Part shown: positions 1 through 8,442 of the stretch, piece by piece
Layout: each line of letters begins with the position of its first letter
How positions within the stretch are numbered: position 1 is the first letter of the stretch
NCBI GenBank assembly: GCA_035654355.1
Contig: DASRXC010000078.1
Location: 1-64,000 of the forward strand
DNA length: 64,000 nt
Origin: JAFAHD01 sp035654355
GTDB taxonomy: Bacteria > Vulcanimicrobiota > Vulcanimicrobiia > Eremiobacterales > Eremiobacteraceae
Reading direction: 5' to 3'
The notes under the pieces: model-generated
Databases searched by the model: none
The model's input: the letters and a program-made list of their open reading frames with translations, nothing else
What the model was told of the DNA's origin: nothing
Translations under genes and position numbers: made by a program

Positions 1-425
1 ACGTCATCATAGATCGCCCCATCGCCCGGCAGCGGAAAGTGAAGCGTCAGGACGGCTGCATCGCTCGGGTTAAGGGTGCGGTATGTGCCGGCGAATGCGA
101 CCGCGTAGGTGTTGTACCACAGCAGACCTTTGCGACGTTCGTCGAGCGACAGATCTACTGCAATGCGGCTTGACGCGGGATCGGCGGTGATAGTCTGCGT
201 TCTGCGCCCGCCTTGCGCAGGCGATACGTAGGAGAATGTGGGTGCGGCTTGCGTTTGCGGCGGGCCCCACAGGCCACCGAGGGCAACGCGTTGAGCGTCG
301 TCCGCCACCTGGGTTCGCGCGAAGAGCGTCGCGCCGAGCACGAACCAGCCGGCAGTCGCCGCTACCCAGATAAAGATAAGCGCGATCAGACGAATCGCCA
401 CAGTTACTTTGCCCCACAAAGTCAT
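1..425 (-). CDS. CreD-like inner-membrane protein, 3' end outside the window
   Basis: The gene starts at an ATG at 425 and reads leftwards for 141 codons without a stop, so its C-terminus lies beyond the window. Residues 9-32 form one hydrophobic helix. A soluble segment follows with the short motif LWGPPQTQ and later KGLLWYNTY, which recall the periplasmic part of CreD-type envelope proteins; that family call is from memory and tentative. The start lies just inside a tandem palindromic operator (406-453), so the gene is probably repressed by a dedicated winged-helix or MarR-like regulator that is not visible here. It could also be an unrelated single-span membrane protein. Confidence 0.6.
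   Translation of the reverse strand, partial: MTLWGKVTVAIRLIALIFIWVAATAGWFVLGATLFARTQVADDAQRVALGGLWGPPQTQAAPTFSYVSPAQGGRRTQTITADPASSRIAVDLSLDERRKGLLWYNTYAVAFAGTYRTLNPSDAAVLTLHFPLPGDGAIYDD
406..422. promoter_or_regulatory. Operator-like palindrome, proximal copy
   Basis: ACTTTGCCCCACAAAGT has 6 bp inverted arms around a 5 bp centre. It overlaps the first codons of the membrane-protein gene that starts at 425. It is a near copy of the palindrome at 437-453, and the two begin 31 bp apart, close to three helical turns. Confidence 0.6.
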
Positions 426-436
426 CGCTGCTTATG

Positions 437-453
437 ACTTTGTACCACAAAGT
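437..453. promoter_or_regulatory. Operator-like palindrome, distal copy
   Basis: ACTTTGTACCACAAAGT has perfect 7 bp inverted arms around 3 bp. It lies 12 bp upstream of the ATG at 425. Together with the copy at 406 it looks like a two-site operator for a dimeric repressor that would bind on one face of the helix. Confidence 0.65.
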
Positions 454-531
454 AAACAGGGATGCAAGAGGGGCGGCGTGTTGATATACGACGTCCCGCG
501 GCCGGATCGTGGCGTTTTGGATTAGGTGCGG

Positions 532-831
532 CTAATGCTTGCCGGCGATGTCGACGACGATCTTCAGCGCTTGCATAATCGCGTCGTCGTCGTCGCCGCT
601 GAACTCGCGTTCGAGCTCGGCGATCGTCTCTGCAATCGCTTTGCGCATCACGAAGTTCGGGTCGGCGTGGCTTTGCGCGGCTTGATTGATCGTCGTATCG
701 CCCAAGTGCCGGCGGCAGGCGTCGATGGCGGTCTGGATGACGCGCGGGCTGGCGCGATGCTGGCGGACCTCGGCGATGAGATCAGCGCGGGCGCTCTCGT
801 AGGGCCACGTGTCTTCCCAAATGTCTTCCAT
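532..831 (-). CDS. Small hypothetical protein
   Basis: This gene encodes 99 aa from an ATG at 831, preceded by a good ribosome binding site (AGGGGG, 5 nt spacing). The product is acidic and mostly helical, with no signal peptide or membrane segment. The repeated Ile/Ala/Glu helix pattern and the Asp run DDDD near residue 78 suggest a small soluble helical domain. I do not recognise a family. It stands alone between the partial membrane protein and the EgtB-like gene. Confidence 0.7.
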   Translation of the reverse strand: MEDIWEDTWPYESARADLIAEVRQHRASPRVIQTAIDACRRHLGDTTINQAAQSHADPNFVMRKAIAETIAELEREFSGDDDDAIMQALKIVVDIAGKH

Positions 832-979
832 AGCGTCCCCCTGCCTTCGGTATCGGTGCGAACGCGCTTGACCTTATGAGAAACAGATATGAATACACGC
901 GTCTAACGCAATTGCGCGGCGCGTCACGGAGCCGGCGCGCGCGCGGTCACGCCTCGCGCGCGCTCTCAATCACATTATG

Positions 980-2248
980 CTAGTATGCCAGGCGGAATTT
1001 CGAATAGATGTACGGGTAGTTCGGCCGGAACCAGTTGCGCAAGCTGCGCCGGACGAGTTCGGGCGCAGTCACGGCTGAAGCGCCAAGCATCACGTAATGC
1101 TGGCCATCGAAGAAGTCGGCCGAGTAACCGGGGTACGACTCCATACGCGCAAAACCGTCGAATGGCTCGAACAGCGTCGATGTCCACTCCCAGCCGTTGC
1201 CGATGAGGTCCTCGACGCCCCACGCGCTCGCGCCGGCCGGATACGATCCGATCGGCGTCGGGTCAAAATGTTGAAAGCCGAAGTTGCCATGCTCCGCTGA
1301 GGGCGCTGCGTCGCCCCAAGGATACGGGCGCTCGTCGCTGCGCGGCGTCGCGTACGCGGCACGGTGAAATTCCGCTTCGCTCATCAGGCGCGCCCCGCGC
1401 CAACGCGCATATGCAGTAGCCTGCTCCTGTGAGACGTAGACCGGCCATGCCGCCGGCAGCGGCACCTCTTCGAACATTCCAAGCTGCATCCAGCGATCGC
1501 CGTGCTTGCGCCAGAACGGCGGCGTTTCGCCACCTGCGCGCTCGACGAACTCAAGATAATCAGCATTGGTCACGCTGTGTTTGTCGACGCCGAACGCGGC
1601 TACGTCGATGGTCGTCTCTTGGAATTCGTTGTCCCATCCGAACTCGGCGTCTTCGCGACGCGCGCCGAGCGTCGCACGGCCGGCGGGTATTTCGATGCGC
1701 TCGTTGCGCGGAGGTGCGCCACCGGGTATCACGGTCGCGTCGCCAAACGTACGATGCTTGTCCGCAAGCGGCACCTGATGCAGCATGTACAGCAGCGTCT
1801 CGTGGTGCATCGGCTCGTGTTCGAGAATCGTATACGTCGCTTCTTTGAGGCGCGGAGAGAGTGACGCCGGATTTGCGTCTGCGCCACGCAATACGTCGAG
1901 CACCCGGGCATCCCATTGGCGGCCCAGCTCTTGGACAACAACGCGATCGGGCCACTGCTGCGGCGCGCTTTGCTGCGCGGCCGCGGCGGACGAGGGATCG
2001 ATACCGCGATAGAATAGCGTCTCCATGCGCTCGTCGACCGGCGGCATGCCGGCCGCATCGCGCGCCAACGTGATGAAGCTAAACGCCGGGATGTGCCCCT
2101 CGTAAAAGCGTACGGGGTGACGCAGCGGGATCGGGCGCGAGACATATGCCTCCGGCGTCACCATGTCGAACAGCGCCGCAGAGCGGCGGCGGTTCTCGTC
2201 GTACCAGGTGGTGAAGCTCGACCGGCCGGTCGTCAGTGTCATCGCCAT
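980..2248 (-). CDS. egtB: EgtB-family sulfoxide synthase (ergothioneine/selenoneine type)
   Basis: The 422 aa product has an N-terminal DinB-like iron-binding domain (about 1-180) and a C-terminal formylglycine-enzyme-like domain (about 185-422). The iron ligands expected of EgtB are present: a His in FYEGHIP and the HX3HXE motif HEPMHHE. The C-terminal GNGWEWT and RNWFRPNYPY stretches are typical of this family. EgtB joins a thiol donor to trimethylhistidine in ergothioneine synthesis; SenA and OvoA are close relatives with other substrates. No methyltransferase egtD lies in the window, so the exact substrate is open. The ATG at 2248 has GGAG 8 nt upstream. Confidence 0.82.
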   Translation of the reverse strand: MAMTLTTGRSSFTTWYDENRRRSAALFDMVTPEAYVSRPIPLRHPVRFYEGHIPAFSFITLARDAAGMPPVDERMETLFYRGIDPSSAAAAQQSAPQQWPDRVVVQELGRQWDARVLDVLRGADANPASLSPRLKEATYTILEHEPMHHETLLYMLHQVPLADKHRTFGDATVIPGGAPPRNERIEIPAGRATLGARREDAEFGWDNEFQETTIDVAAFGVDKHSVTNADYLEFVERAGGETPPFWRKHGDRWMQLGMFEEVPLPAAWPVYVSQEQATAYARWRGARLMSEAEFHRAAYATPRSDERPYPWGDAAPSAEHGNFGFQHFDPTPIGSYPAGASAWGVEDLIGNGWEWTSTLFEPFDGFARMESYPGYSADFFDGQHYVMLGASAVTAPELVRRSLRNWFRPNYPYIYSKFRLAY

Positions 2249-2316
2249 GATGGGGTCTCCAGTCTGCGGCGTTCCCGCGGCCGCCTGCCTTGCCGGGCGG
2301 CGCTCAGTTACCCTGC

Positions 2317-2997
2317 CTAGTTAATTGAAGCGACCAAGAACGGTTTGGTCGTCGGCGCTTGCGATCCGCCTTGCGGTTCGACCGTGATGGCAACGGTCAA
2401 TCCTTTTTCCGCTCCGACCGGAAGCGTCACGCGCGCGGTGCCGCTCGCGTCTGGACTGAATGTCGGGGCCGGCGTCGGCTTCGCGCCAGCACGGATGTAC
2501 CACGCCTGATATACTTTACCCGCGGGCGGCGCCGCCATGCCACGCGCTTCGAACAAAAGCGCATTGTTTGACGACGCGACGACTCGCGTCGCACTTGGGC
2601 ACGAGGTCGGAGCGGCCGTGCACGTGACGGCCCACGAGCGTGGTGAGAGCGATTGATACGCGAACGTTGCGGCAAAAATGACGATGACGACAGCTGCTGC
2701 CGCAGCTAACCACGCAGGTTGCGTCCACCACGGCCTTATCACGTCGGCGAGTTTGGGTTGCTGGGTCACGCCGCGCGCCTGTGCGGCAGAAAGCACGCGC
2801 GCGCGCAGCTCAGACGGCGGTTCTTGCGCAACGCTTGCTGCCAGCGCATACGCGACCGTGCGACCGCGCTTGATCGCGTCGCGACAGCCTTCGCTTGAGA
2901 GGTACGACTCAACCGCGGCGCGCTCGTCCGGCTCAAGCCCGCCCAACGGATACAGCTCCGCGAGTTCGTTCATATTTTGATCGCGCTCGTCCATCAC
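2317..2997 (-). CDS. Anti-sigma factor, RskA-like, single-pass membrane
   Basis: The 226 aa product has a cytoplasmic N-terminal helical region (about 1-90) that would hold the sigma factor, one membrane helix (about 95-118) and an extracytoplasmic beta-rich domain similar to the RskA C-terminal domain (motifs YQAWYI and a GTAR strand). It overlaps the sigma gene by 4 nt (ATGA), so the two are translated together. Families of this type release the sigma factor when the outer domain is cleaved or changes shape. No zinc-binding HXXXCXXC motif is seen in the N-terminal part, which fits RskA rather than a classical ZAS anti-sigma factor. Confidence 0.88.
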   Translation of the reverse strand: MMDERDQNMNELAELYPLGGLEPDERAAVESYLSSEGCRDAIKRGRTVAYALAASVAQEPPSELRARVLSAAQARGVTQQPKLADVIRPWWTQPAWLAAAAAVVIVIFAATFAYQSLSPRSWAVTCTAAPTSCPSATRVVASSNNALLFEARGMAAPPAGKVYQAWYIRAGAKPTPAPTFSPDASGTARVTLPVGAEKGLTVAITVEPQGGSQAPTTKPFLVASIN

Positions 2998-3626
2998 GTC
3001 GCCTGCACCTCGGCCAGCGCGTCCATGAGGCGCCGCAGGCCCGCACGGATCCGGCTCTTGATCGTTCCCAGCGGCGTGTTGAGCTTTTCAGCGACTTCCC
3101 GGTACGTAAGGCCTTCGAAATACGCGCGTTCTATCGGTTCGCGTTGATCGGTTGGAAGCGAGCGCAGCGCATCGACCACCGCCTCTGAGCGGACACGCTC
3201 GAAGACTTCGTCGTGGACATCGGTGCTCGATTGGATATCGGCCGGCATCTCGGGTGCGCGGGTGCGCACGGCGGCGCTGCGCAGGATATCAAGCGACGCG
3301 TTGCGCGCTACCGTTGCAACCCACGCGGCGAAATTGCCGCCCTGAAACGAGTCGGGGCGCGCCCATATCTGAAGAAAGACGGATTGCGTGACGTCCTCGG
3401 CTTGCGTCGCATCGCCGAGGACTCGGCGCGCGACGCCGAAGACCAGGGCCGCGTGGCGATCGTAGAGCTGCGCGAACGCAGCCGAATCGGCGCGGCGCAC
3501 CCGCGTGATCAGCGCGGCGTCCTCACCCATGCTGGCGCGCGGTTCGCTTGGACTTTTGGCATCGCCTGGCATCGTTTGAAACAGCTCGAATCCCCATGCG
3601 GACACGGCCGGCGCGCTCGTGCACAT
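2994..3626 (-). CDS. ECF sigma-70 factor (SigK-like)
   Basis: The product has region 2 (AAFAQLYDRHAALVFGVARR and a QAEDVTQSVFLQIW segment) and region 4 (LPTDQREPIERAYFEGLTY with a helix-turn-helix ending GTIKSRIRAGL). This is the normal layout of an extracytoplasmic-function sigma factor. I placed the start at the ATG at 3626 (210 aa), preceded by a purine-rich GAAGAAGAG; later ATGs at 3572 and 3530 are possible. The frame stays open upstream to 3869, but that part is poorly conserved in character and approaches the divergent peptidase gene. The stop overlaps the anti-sigma gene, a classic sigma/anti-sigma pair. Confidence 0.88.
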   Translation of the reverse strand: MCTSAPAVSAWGFELFQTMPGDAKSPSEPRASMGEDAALITRVRRADSAAFAQLYDRHAALVFGVARRVLGDATQAEDVTQSVFLQIWARPDSFQGGNFAAWVATVARNASLDILRSAAVRTRAPEMPADIQSSTDVHDEVFERVRSEAVVDALRSLPTDQREPIERAYFEGLTYREVAEKLNTPLGTIKSRIRAGLRRLMDALAEVQAT

Positions 3627-3890
3627 CTCTTCTTCAAAACGGCTCTCCAGCACGTGCGGATTGACGCCCGGGCAGCTCGACGGCGGCCAGCTTGCCGCCT
3701 TTCCGTGCCTTTGAAGCCGGAGCGGGACGGCGCTTCCAATGCGTCCTAATATTTTATTTTCCGGGACGAAAGAATCGGCAAAGGCGCAAGCTCCCGTCCC
3801 TAAAGGCCCTAGACGTTTGCGCGCCGGGTGGCGAAGGTAGAATATCGCCCACACGGGCCACCCCCGCACACAACTAATAGGAAGCCCCCC

Positions 3891-5192
3891 ATGCCCCGGC
3901 GCTCAAAACAACCCGCACCGACCAGCCTCCGGCTGCGCAACGGTCTGCGCGTCGTCACGACTCGCACGCCCGAATCCGGCACGACCAGCATCGCGCTCGC
4001 GCTGCGCGCTGGTTCGATCTATGATCCGCGCCAAGCGCCGGGTCTGGCCCATTTCCTCGAACATCTGATCTTCAAGGCCACGCTCGACTATTCGCGCCAG
4101 GAGCTGGCGGCGGCGATGCAGCGCTGCGGCAACCGCTTCGATCCCTCGACGAGCAAGGAGCTCATCGCGATCACTGGGAGCGTGCCCGCAGTGAAGACCG
4201 ATGAGGCGCTGGACGTCATCAGCAGCGTCGTGCGCCGCCCGCTGTTCGCACGACAAGATATCGAGACGGAACGCAAGGTCGTGCTCGAAGAGCTGCGCGA
4301 CTGGGAAGATGATCCCAGCAAGCGCATCGAGGTGCTTACGGACGAAGCGCTGTGGGGTTCGCATCCACTGGGTCGCGACGTCGGCGGCACCCGCGCCACG
4401 GTTCGCGCGATCACGCCGGGCCAAGTCAGACGTTTCCACCGTCGCCTGTTCAATCCGCGCAACGCTGTGCTGAGTCTCGCCGGACCGCAGTCCAGGCGCG
4501 AACTCGCAGACATCGCGCAACGGCATTTCGGCTCGTGGCGCGCCACACCTGACGCGGTCGTCGCATCGGTACCCGCAGATACGGTCTACCAACCGGCGAT
4601 GCATCGCGCCCGGCGCGCGAAGACGCTGCGCCGCTCGAACGCGCAACAGGTCTGGTTTTCGATCTCAACCACGACGCCGTCGTACGGCGCCGGCTATCGG
4701 GCTGTGCTGCAGACGCAGCTCGCGCAGACGATGATCGGCGAGGGTGACGGGAGCCGGCTATGGGACGGTCTGCGTGAGGGTCTCGGTCTGGCGTACGAAG
4801 TGTATGCGACGCAAGATTTCTACAGCAATGTCGGGGTGATGAGCGCGATGGCGGCGGTCGGGCGCAGCCGTGCGAAGATCGCCGTGCGCGAGATGCGGCG
4901 CATCCTCGAAGACACCCGCCACGGTTTTTCTGCGGACGAGTTCGAGCGAGGCCGCGAGGCGTACGCTGCGCAGACGACCTTATTCGCCGAATGGAATGCC
5001 GAACTCGCTCGGCGCTACGCCGAGCTCGCGCTCTTCGACCAGCCGCTCGTCACGCCCGCACAAGAGCTCGCGTTGCTCTCCAGTCTGCGCGCGTCTGAGT
5101 TCAACGACTTCATCAAGGCGAACATCCACTGGGATGCGGGCACGCTGTGCGCGATCGGGACCGGAACTGCTCTTGATGCTCTGCGCGCCTAG
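3891..5192 (+). CDS. M16 family zinc metallopeptidase
   Basis: The 433 aa protein has the inverted zinc motif HFLEH at residues 54-58, with the general base Glu between the two zinc-ligand His residues. The ERKVVLEEL helix follows downstream as in mitochondrial-processing-peptidase-like enzymes. Length and the two-lobed layout (M16 N-domain to about 200, M16_C domain after) are normal for a single-chain M16B subunit. The ATG at 3891 is chosen because TAGGAAG stands 6 nt upstream; an in-frame GTG/ATG region before that lacks a site. There is no signal peptide, so it is probably cytoplasmic. Its 3' end overlaps the convergent kinase-like gene by 4 bp. Confidence 0.93.
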   Translation: MPRRSKQPAPTSLRLRNGLRVVTTRTPESGTTSIALALRAGSIYDPRQAPGLAHFLEHLIFKATLDYSRQELAAAMQRCGNRFDPSTSKELIAITGSVPAVKTDEALDVISSVVRRPLFARQDIETERKVVLEELRDWEDDPSKRIEVLTDEALWGSHPLGRDVGGTRATVRAITPGQVRRFHRRLFNPRNAVLSLAGPQSRRELADIAQRHFGSWRATPDAVVASVPADTVYQPAMHRARRAKTLRRSNAQQVWFSISTTTPSYGAGYRAVLQTQLAQTMIGEGDGSRLWDGLREGLGLAYEVYATQDFYSNVGVMSAMAAVGRSRAKIAVREMRRILEDTRHGFSADEFERGREAYAAQTTLFAEWNAELARRYAELALFDQPLVTPAQELALLSSLRASEFNDFIKANIHWDAGTLCAIGTGTALDALRA

Positions 5193-5809
5193 CGCCTAAC
5201 CACCTCGCGGGCCGCAACGGCGATGAGTTGTGCGGCTCCTTCGATTCCAAACCGCGCGGTGTTGACGACGAGATCGTAGTGGCGCGGATCGCGCCAGTCC
5301 AAGACGTTGTAGTGTTCCTTGAAATATGCCGCCCGGTGCTGATCCGAGCGGCGTAGTTCTTTGAGCGCCTCGTCGTGCGACACACCCATGCGCGCGACGA
5401 CGTTCGCGGCGCGTTGCGCCGGCGGCGCGGTGACGAAGACACGCACGACGTCGTGCCGGTCCTTGAGCAGCATCGGCGCACCGCGCCCGATGACGACCAG
5501 CGACTCCCCTGCCGCGCGTTCCTTAATGATGGTTTCGGTGAGCTTCACGAGGTTCTGCTCCGACCAGTCGGGCAAATCGCGGGCCGCCAGCGTTTCGGGG
5601 TAGGCCGCCATGATGCCGCGCAACACTCGCTCGGTGAAGCTTTCACCATGCTCGTCGCGCTCCGCGACGTACGCCTCGGGGGCGCCGAGGCGCTGCGCGA
5701 CGAGATCGACGATCTCTTTGTCGAGCACTGGAATGCCGAGCTGCTTGGCGACCGCTTCGCCCACGGCGAGGCCGCCGGCCCCTAACTCTCGCGCGATGGC
5801 CACGATCAT
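5189..5809 (-). CDS. Cytidylate-kinase-like protein
   Basis: The 206 aa product begins IVAIARELGAGG, the shortened P-loop-like opening of the cytidylate-kinase-like family (PF13189 type). GRGAPMLL and a conserved RMGVSHDEA region follow. Family members resemble CMP kinase, but their physiological substrate is mostly unknown. The gene converges on the M16 peptidase and is followed at its 5' side by a small gene on the same strand (5837-6124), 27 bp away, probably co-transcribed. Confidence 0.85.
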   Translation of the reverse strand: MIVAIARELGAGGLAVGEAVAKQLGIPVLDKEIVDLVAQRLGAPEAYVAERDEHGESFTERVLRGIMAAYPETLAARDLPDWSEQNLVKLTETIIKERAAGESLVVIGRGAPMLLKDRHDVVRVFVTAPPAQRAANVVARMGVSHDEALKELRRSDQHRAAYFKEHYNVLDWRDPRHYDLVVNTARFGIEGAAQLIAVAAREVVRR

Positions 5810-5836
5810 ACGGGCCGCCTTTCGGGAGAAAGAGCG

Positions 5837-6124
5837 CTACGTGGGTGCGGGAGCGTTGGCGATGAGCGTGCCGCCCTCGCGCTTCATCGCATCGACCGCG
5901 ACACGACGAGTGATCGGTGCGCGCGCAAGATCGAGCGAGACGATCCATGTCAGGTCGTCGCGTTGGTTGTCGCCGGGACGCGGTGGCCGCGGCTGACCGC
6001 CCGGCGGCACAGCGAATGCGCCGATCGCCGCCGCATCAATCCCTTGATTGCGGAACCAATCGATCGCGCTCGTCGCGTACCGCATCTGCGCAAAGCGCGC
6101 CGCGATGACTTGTGGCTGCGCCAT
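5837..6124 (-). CDS. Small hypothetical protein
   Basis: The product is 95 aa from an ATG at 6124 with GGGTGG 8 nt upstream; a GTG at 6136 would add four residues. The N-terminal half, with AIDWFRNQGIDAAAIGAFAVPPGG, looks like the short alpha-beta domain seen in stress-protein or general-stress YflT-type families. The C-terminal part (VDAMKREGGTLIANAP) resembles the end of the same fold. This is an impression, not a secure family assignment. It lies 27 bp upstream of the kinase-like gene. Confidence 0.7.
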   Translation of the reverse strand: MAQPQVIAARFAQMRYATSAIDWFRNQGIDAAAIGAFAVPPGGQPRPPRPGDNQRDDLTWIVSLDLARAPITRRVAVDAMKREGGTLIANAPAPT

Positions 6125-6212
6125 ATGTCGGGCCACCCATTACGCAAGGGCGGGACCCCGCCCTCCGGCGCGACGAACCCTAGCGCACACGAACGACGTG
6201 CGGGGAGTTCAC

Positions 6213-7667
6213 ATGTCCGCGAATACACCCATCACGGTTGCCTACGGCGACGGCATCGGACCAGAGATCATGAGCGCGACGCTCGAGGTGCTCAAGGCAG
6301 CCGGCGCTCGGCTCGAGCTCGAGGTCATCGAAGTCGGCGAGAAGGTCTATCTCGCCGGCAATCCCGCCGGCATCGCGCCCAGCGCGTGGGAATCGCTGCG
6401 CCGCACGAAAGTGTTCCTCAAAGCGCCGATCACGACGCCCCAAGGCGGCGGTTACAAGAGTCTCAACGTCACGACGCGCACTGCGCTCGGCCTCTACGCG
6501 AATGTGCGTCCCTGCGTCTCGTACGCGCCCTACGTGCAGACCAAGCATCCGGTGATGGACGTCGTGATCGTGCGCGAGAACGAAGAAGACGTCTACGGCG
6601 GCATCGAGTACCAGCAGACGCACCAGATGACGCAGGCGCTCAAGCTGATCTCGCGCCCGGGCAGCGAGCGCATCATCCGCTATGCGTTTGAGTACGCGCG
6701 ACGCAATAACCGCCGTAAAGTCACGTGCTTCACCAAAGACAACATCCTCAAGCTCACCGACGGCCTATTCCATAAGATGTTCGATGAGATCGCCAAGGAG
6801 TATCCCGAGATCGAGCACGAGCACTGGATCGTTGACATCGGCGCGGCCAAGCTCGCAGACACGCCCGAAAGTTTCGATGTTCTCGTGCTGCCGAATCTGT
6901 ACGGAGATATCCTATCGGACGTCGCGGCACAGATCACCGGTTCGGTCGGGCTTGCCGGATCGGCCAACATCGGTGAGGTGTGTTCGATGTTCGAAGCGAT
7001 CCACGGCTCAGCTCCGCGCCGCGCCGGTCAGAACGTCGCAAATCCTTCAGGCCTCATGCTCGGCTCGATCATGATGCTCGTGCACATCGGGCAGACCGAT
7101 GTGGCAGCGAAAGTTCATAACGCGTGGCTGCGCACGATCGAAGACGGCATCCACACCTACGACATCTATCGCGAAGGTACGAGTAAGCAGAAAGTCGGCA
7201 CCAAAGAATTCGCGCAAGCGGTCATCGCGCGACTCGGCGAAAAACCGCAGCACCTCAAGCCCGCATCATACAAGGACGTGGCGCCGGAAAAATCGCCGGT
7301 TTTCAAGGCGTTGGCGACCGATCAACGCAAGAAGAAAGCACTCGTTGGCGTTGATGTCTATCTCGATTGGTCGAAAGGCTCTGCTGACGAGCTCGGAAGC
7401 GCGCTCTCTCGCGTCTCGTCTGACGGCCTCGAGCTGCGCGCGATCCTCAACCGAGGCTCGCGCGTGTGGCCCACAGGCTTGCCGGAGACGCTGTGTACGG
7501 ATCAGTGGCGCTGCCGCTTTTTAGCAAAAGACGGCGGCGAGATCTCGCACGCGCAGGTCGCGACGCTGCTCGCGCGCGTCGCAGAGGCCGGTTTTGACTT
7601 CATTCAAACGGAATCGTTGTGTACGTTCGACGGGCAGCCGGCGTTTTCGGGCATCCCGGGCGAATAA
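6213..7667 (+). CDS. icd: Isocitrate dehydrogenase, Thermus-type with C-terminal extension
   Basis: The 484 aa product opens with ITVAYGDGIGPEI and contains the substrate loop KAPITTPQGGGYKSLNVT, the metal-binding aspartates in NLYGDILSD and the cofactor loop IHGSAPRRAGQNVANPSG. The last about 150 residues form an extra C-terminal domain, as in Thermus thermophilus isocitrate dehydrogenase of about 496 aa. The enzyme makes 2-oxoglutarate in the TCA cycle; I cannot decide NAD versus NADP from sequence alone. The start at 6213 is preceded by GGGGAG. Aconitase and citrate synthase occur nearby but in separate transcription units. Confidence 0.93.
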   Translation: MSANTPITVAYGDGIGPEIMSATLEVLKAAGARLELEVIEVGEKVYLAGNPAGIAPSAWESLRRTKVFLKAPITTPQGGGYKSLNVTTRTALGLYANVRPCVSYAPYVQTKHPVMDVVIVRENEEDVYGGIEYQQTHQMTQALKLISRPGSERIIRYAFEYARRNNRRKVTCFTKDNILKLTDGLFHKMFDEIAKEYPEIEHEHWIVDIGAAKLADTPESFDVLVLPNLYGDILSDVAAQITGSVGLAGSANIGEVCSMFEAIHGSAPRRAGQNVANPSGLMLGSIMMLVHIGQTDVAAKVHNAWLRTIEDGIHTYDIYREGTSKQKVGTKEFAQAVIARLGEKPQHLKPASYKDVAPEKSPVFKALATDQRKKKALVGVDVYLDWSKGSADELGSALSRVSSDGLELRAILNRGSRVWPTGLPETLCTDQWRCRFLAKDGGEISHAQVATLLARVAEAGFDFIQTESLCTFDGQPAFSGIPGE

Positions 7668-7668
7668 C

Positions 7669-8442
7669 TTAACGGATGCGATAACCGACGCCCAAGTATG
7701 GGCCGTCGCGCACGAAGTTGAAATTCCCGGTCTTGCGCACGTTCGTGTACTGATAATAACCGGCCAAGACGTTCACGTTGATCTTCGGAAACGCGAATGA
7801 CGCTCCGAAGTCGAGCTCGTTCGCTATGAACGCCGAATGGACCGATCCGCTCGACGGATCATTCGGGTTTGCGAGCGGATACGTTCCGGTCTGATTGGGA
7901 AACCAATAGAATGAGCCATACGGGCTGATCGCGCGGCCCAAATCCGGCTGCAGTTCAACGCCGATCCCCGAAGCGGTGAGCCGCGGAAAATTGTAGTTGT
8001 TGAACGAGTTGCTGTAGGCGACGCCGAGGTATACGGGAAACTTCGGCGGCTGATACTCAAGCCGAAACTCGGATTGCCCGTCCGAGGCCACGAACTGCGG
8101 CACGATGACTTGTGCGCCAGGAAAGTTAATCAAAGTTCCCGGCCCGCCGCTAGCAGTCGTGGCGTTCGTCTGACTGTTGGTCAGGTCGCGATAGTATTGA
8201 TACTCGGCGGCGAAGCGACCGAGAAAAACCTTCGCTTTGAACGAGTACGAACCCCAGAGATGATCCCCGTCGTTCGTTGTCACGCCGTTGTATGTATCGC
8301 CGAAGCCCGTCGAATATTGCAGGTAACCTTGCGGCTCAGAGTAGTTCGCGGCGAGCACTGGTGTCGCAAGACCCATCGTTGCGACGAGCGCAAAGAGCAC
8401 GACGAGCACGCGCGCGAAGCGGAGGCGATTGGGGTCTTTCAC
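7669..8442 (-). CDS. Secreted beta-barrel-like outer membrane protein
   Basis: The 257 aa product starts at a GTG (8442) that overlaps the stop of the upstream gene (GTGA). It has a signal peptide (about 1-31, cleavage after PVLA). The mature part has alternating beta-strands rich in Tyr, Phe, Asn and Gly and ends in YLGVGYRIR, with an aromatic strand typical of outer-membrane barrels. I do not recognise a named family. Coupling to the secreted NTF2-like gene suggests the two envelope proteins act together. Confidence 0.75.
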   Translation of the reverse strand: MKDPNRLRFARVLVVLFALVATMGLATPVLAANYSEPQGYLQYSTGFGDTYNGVTTNDGDHLWGSYSFKAKVFLGRFAAEYQYYRDLTNSQTNATTASGGPGTLINFPGAQVIVPQFVASDGQSEFRLEYQPPKFPVYLGVAYSNSFNNYNFPRLTASGIGVELQPDLGRAISPYGSFYWFPNQTGTYPLANPNDPSSGSVHSAFIANELDFGASFAFPKINVNVLAGYYQYTNVRKTGNFNFVRDGPYLGVGYRIR

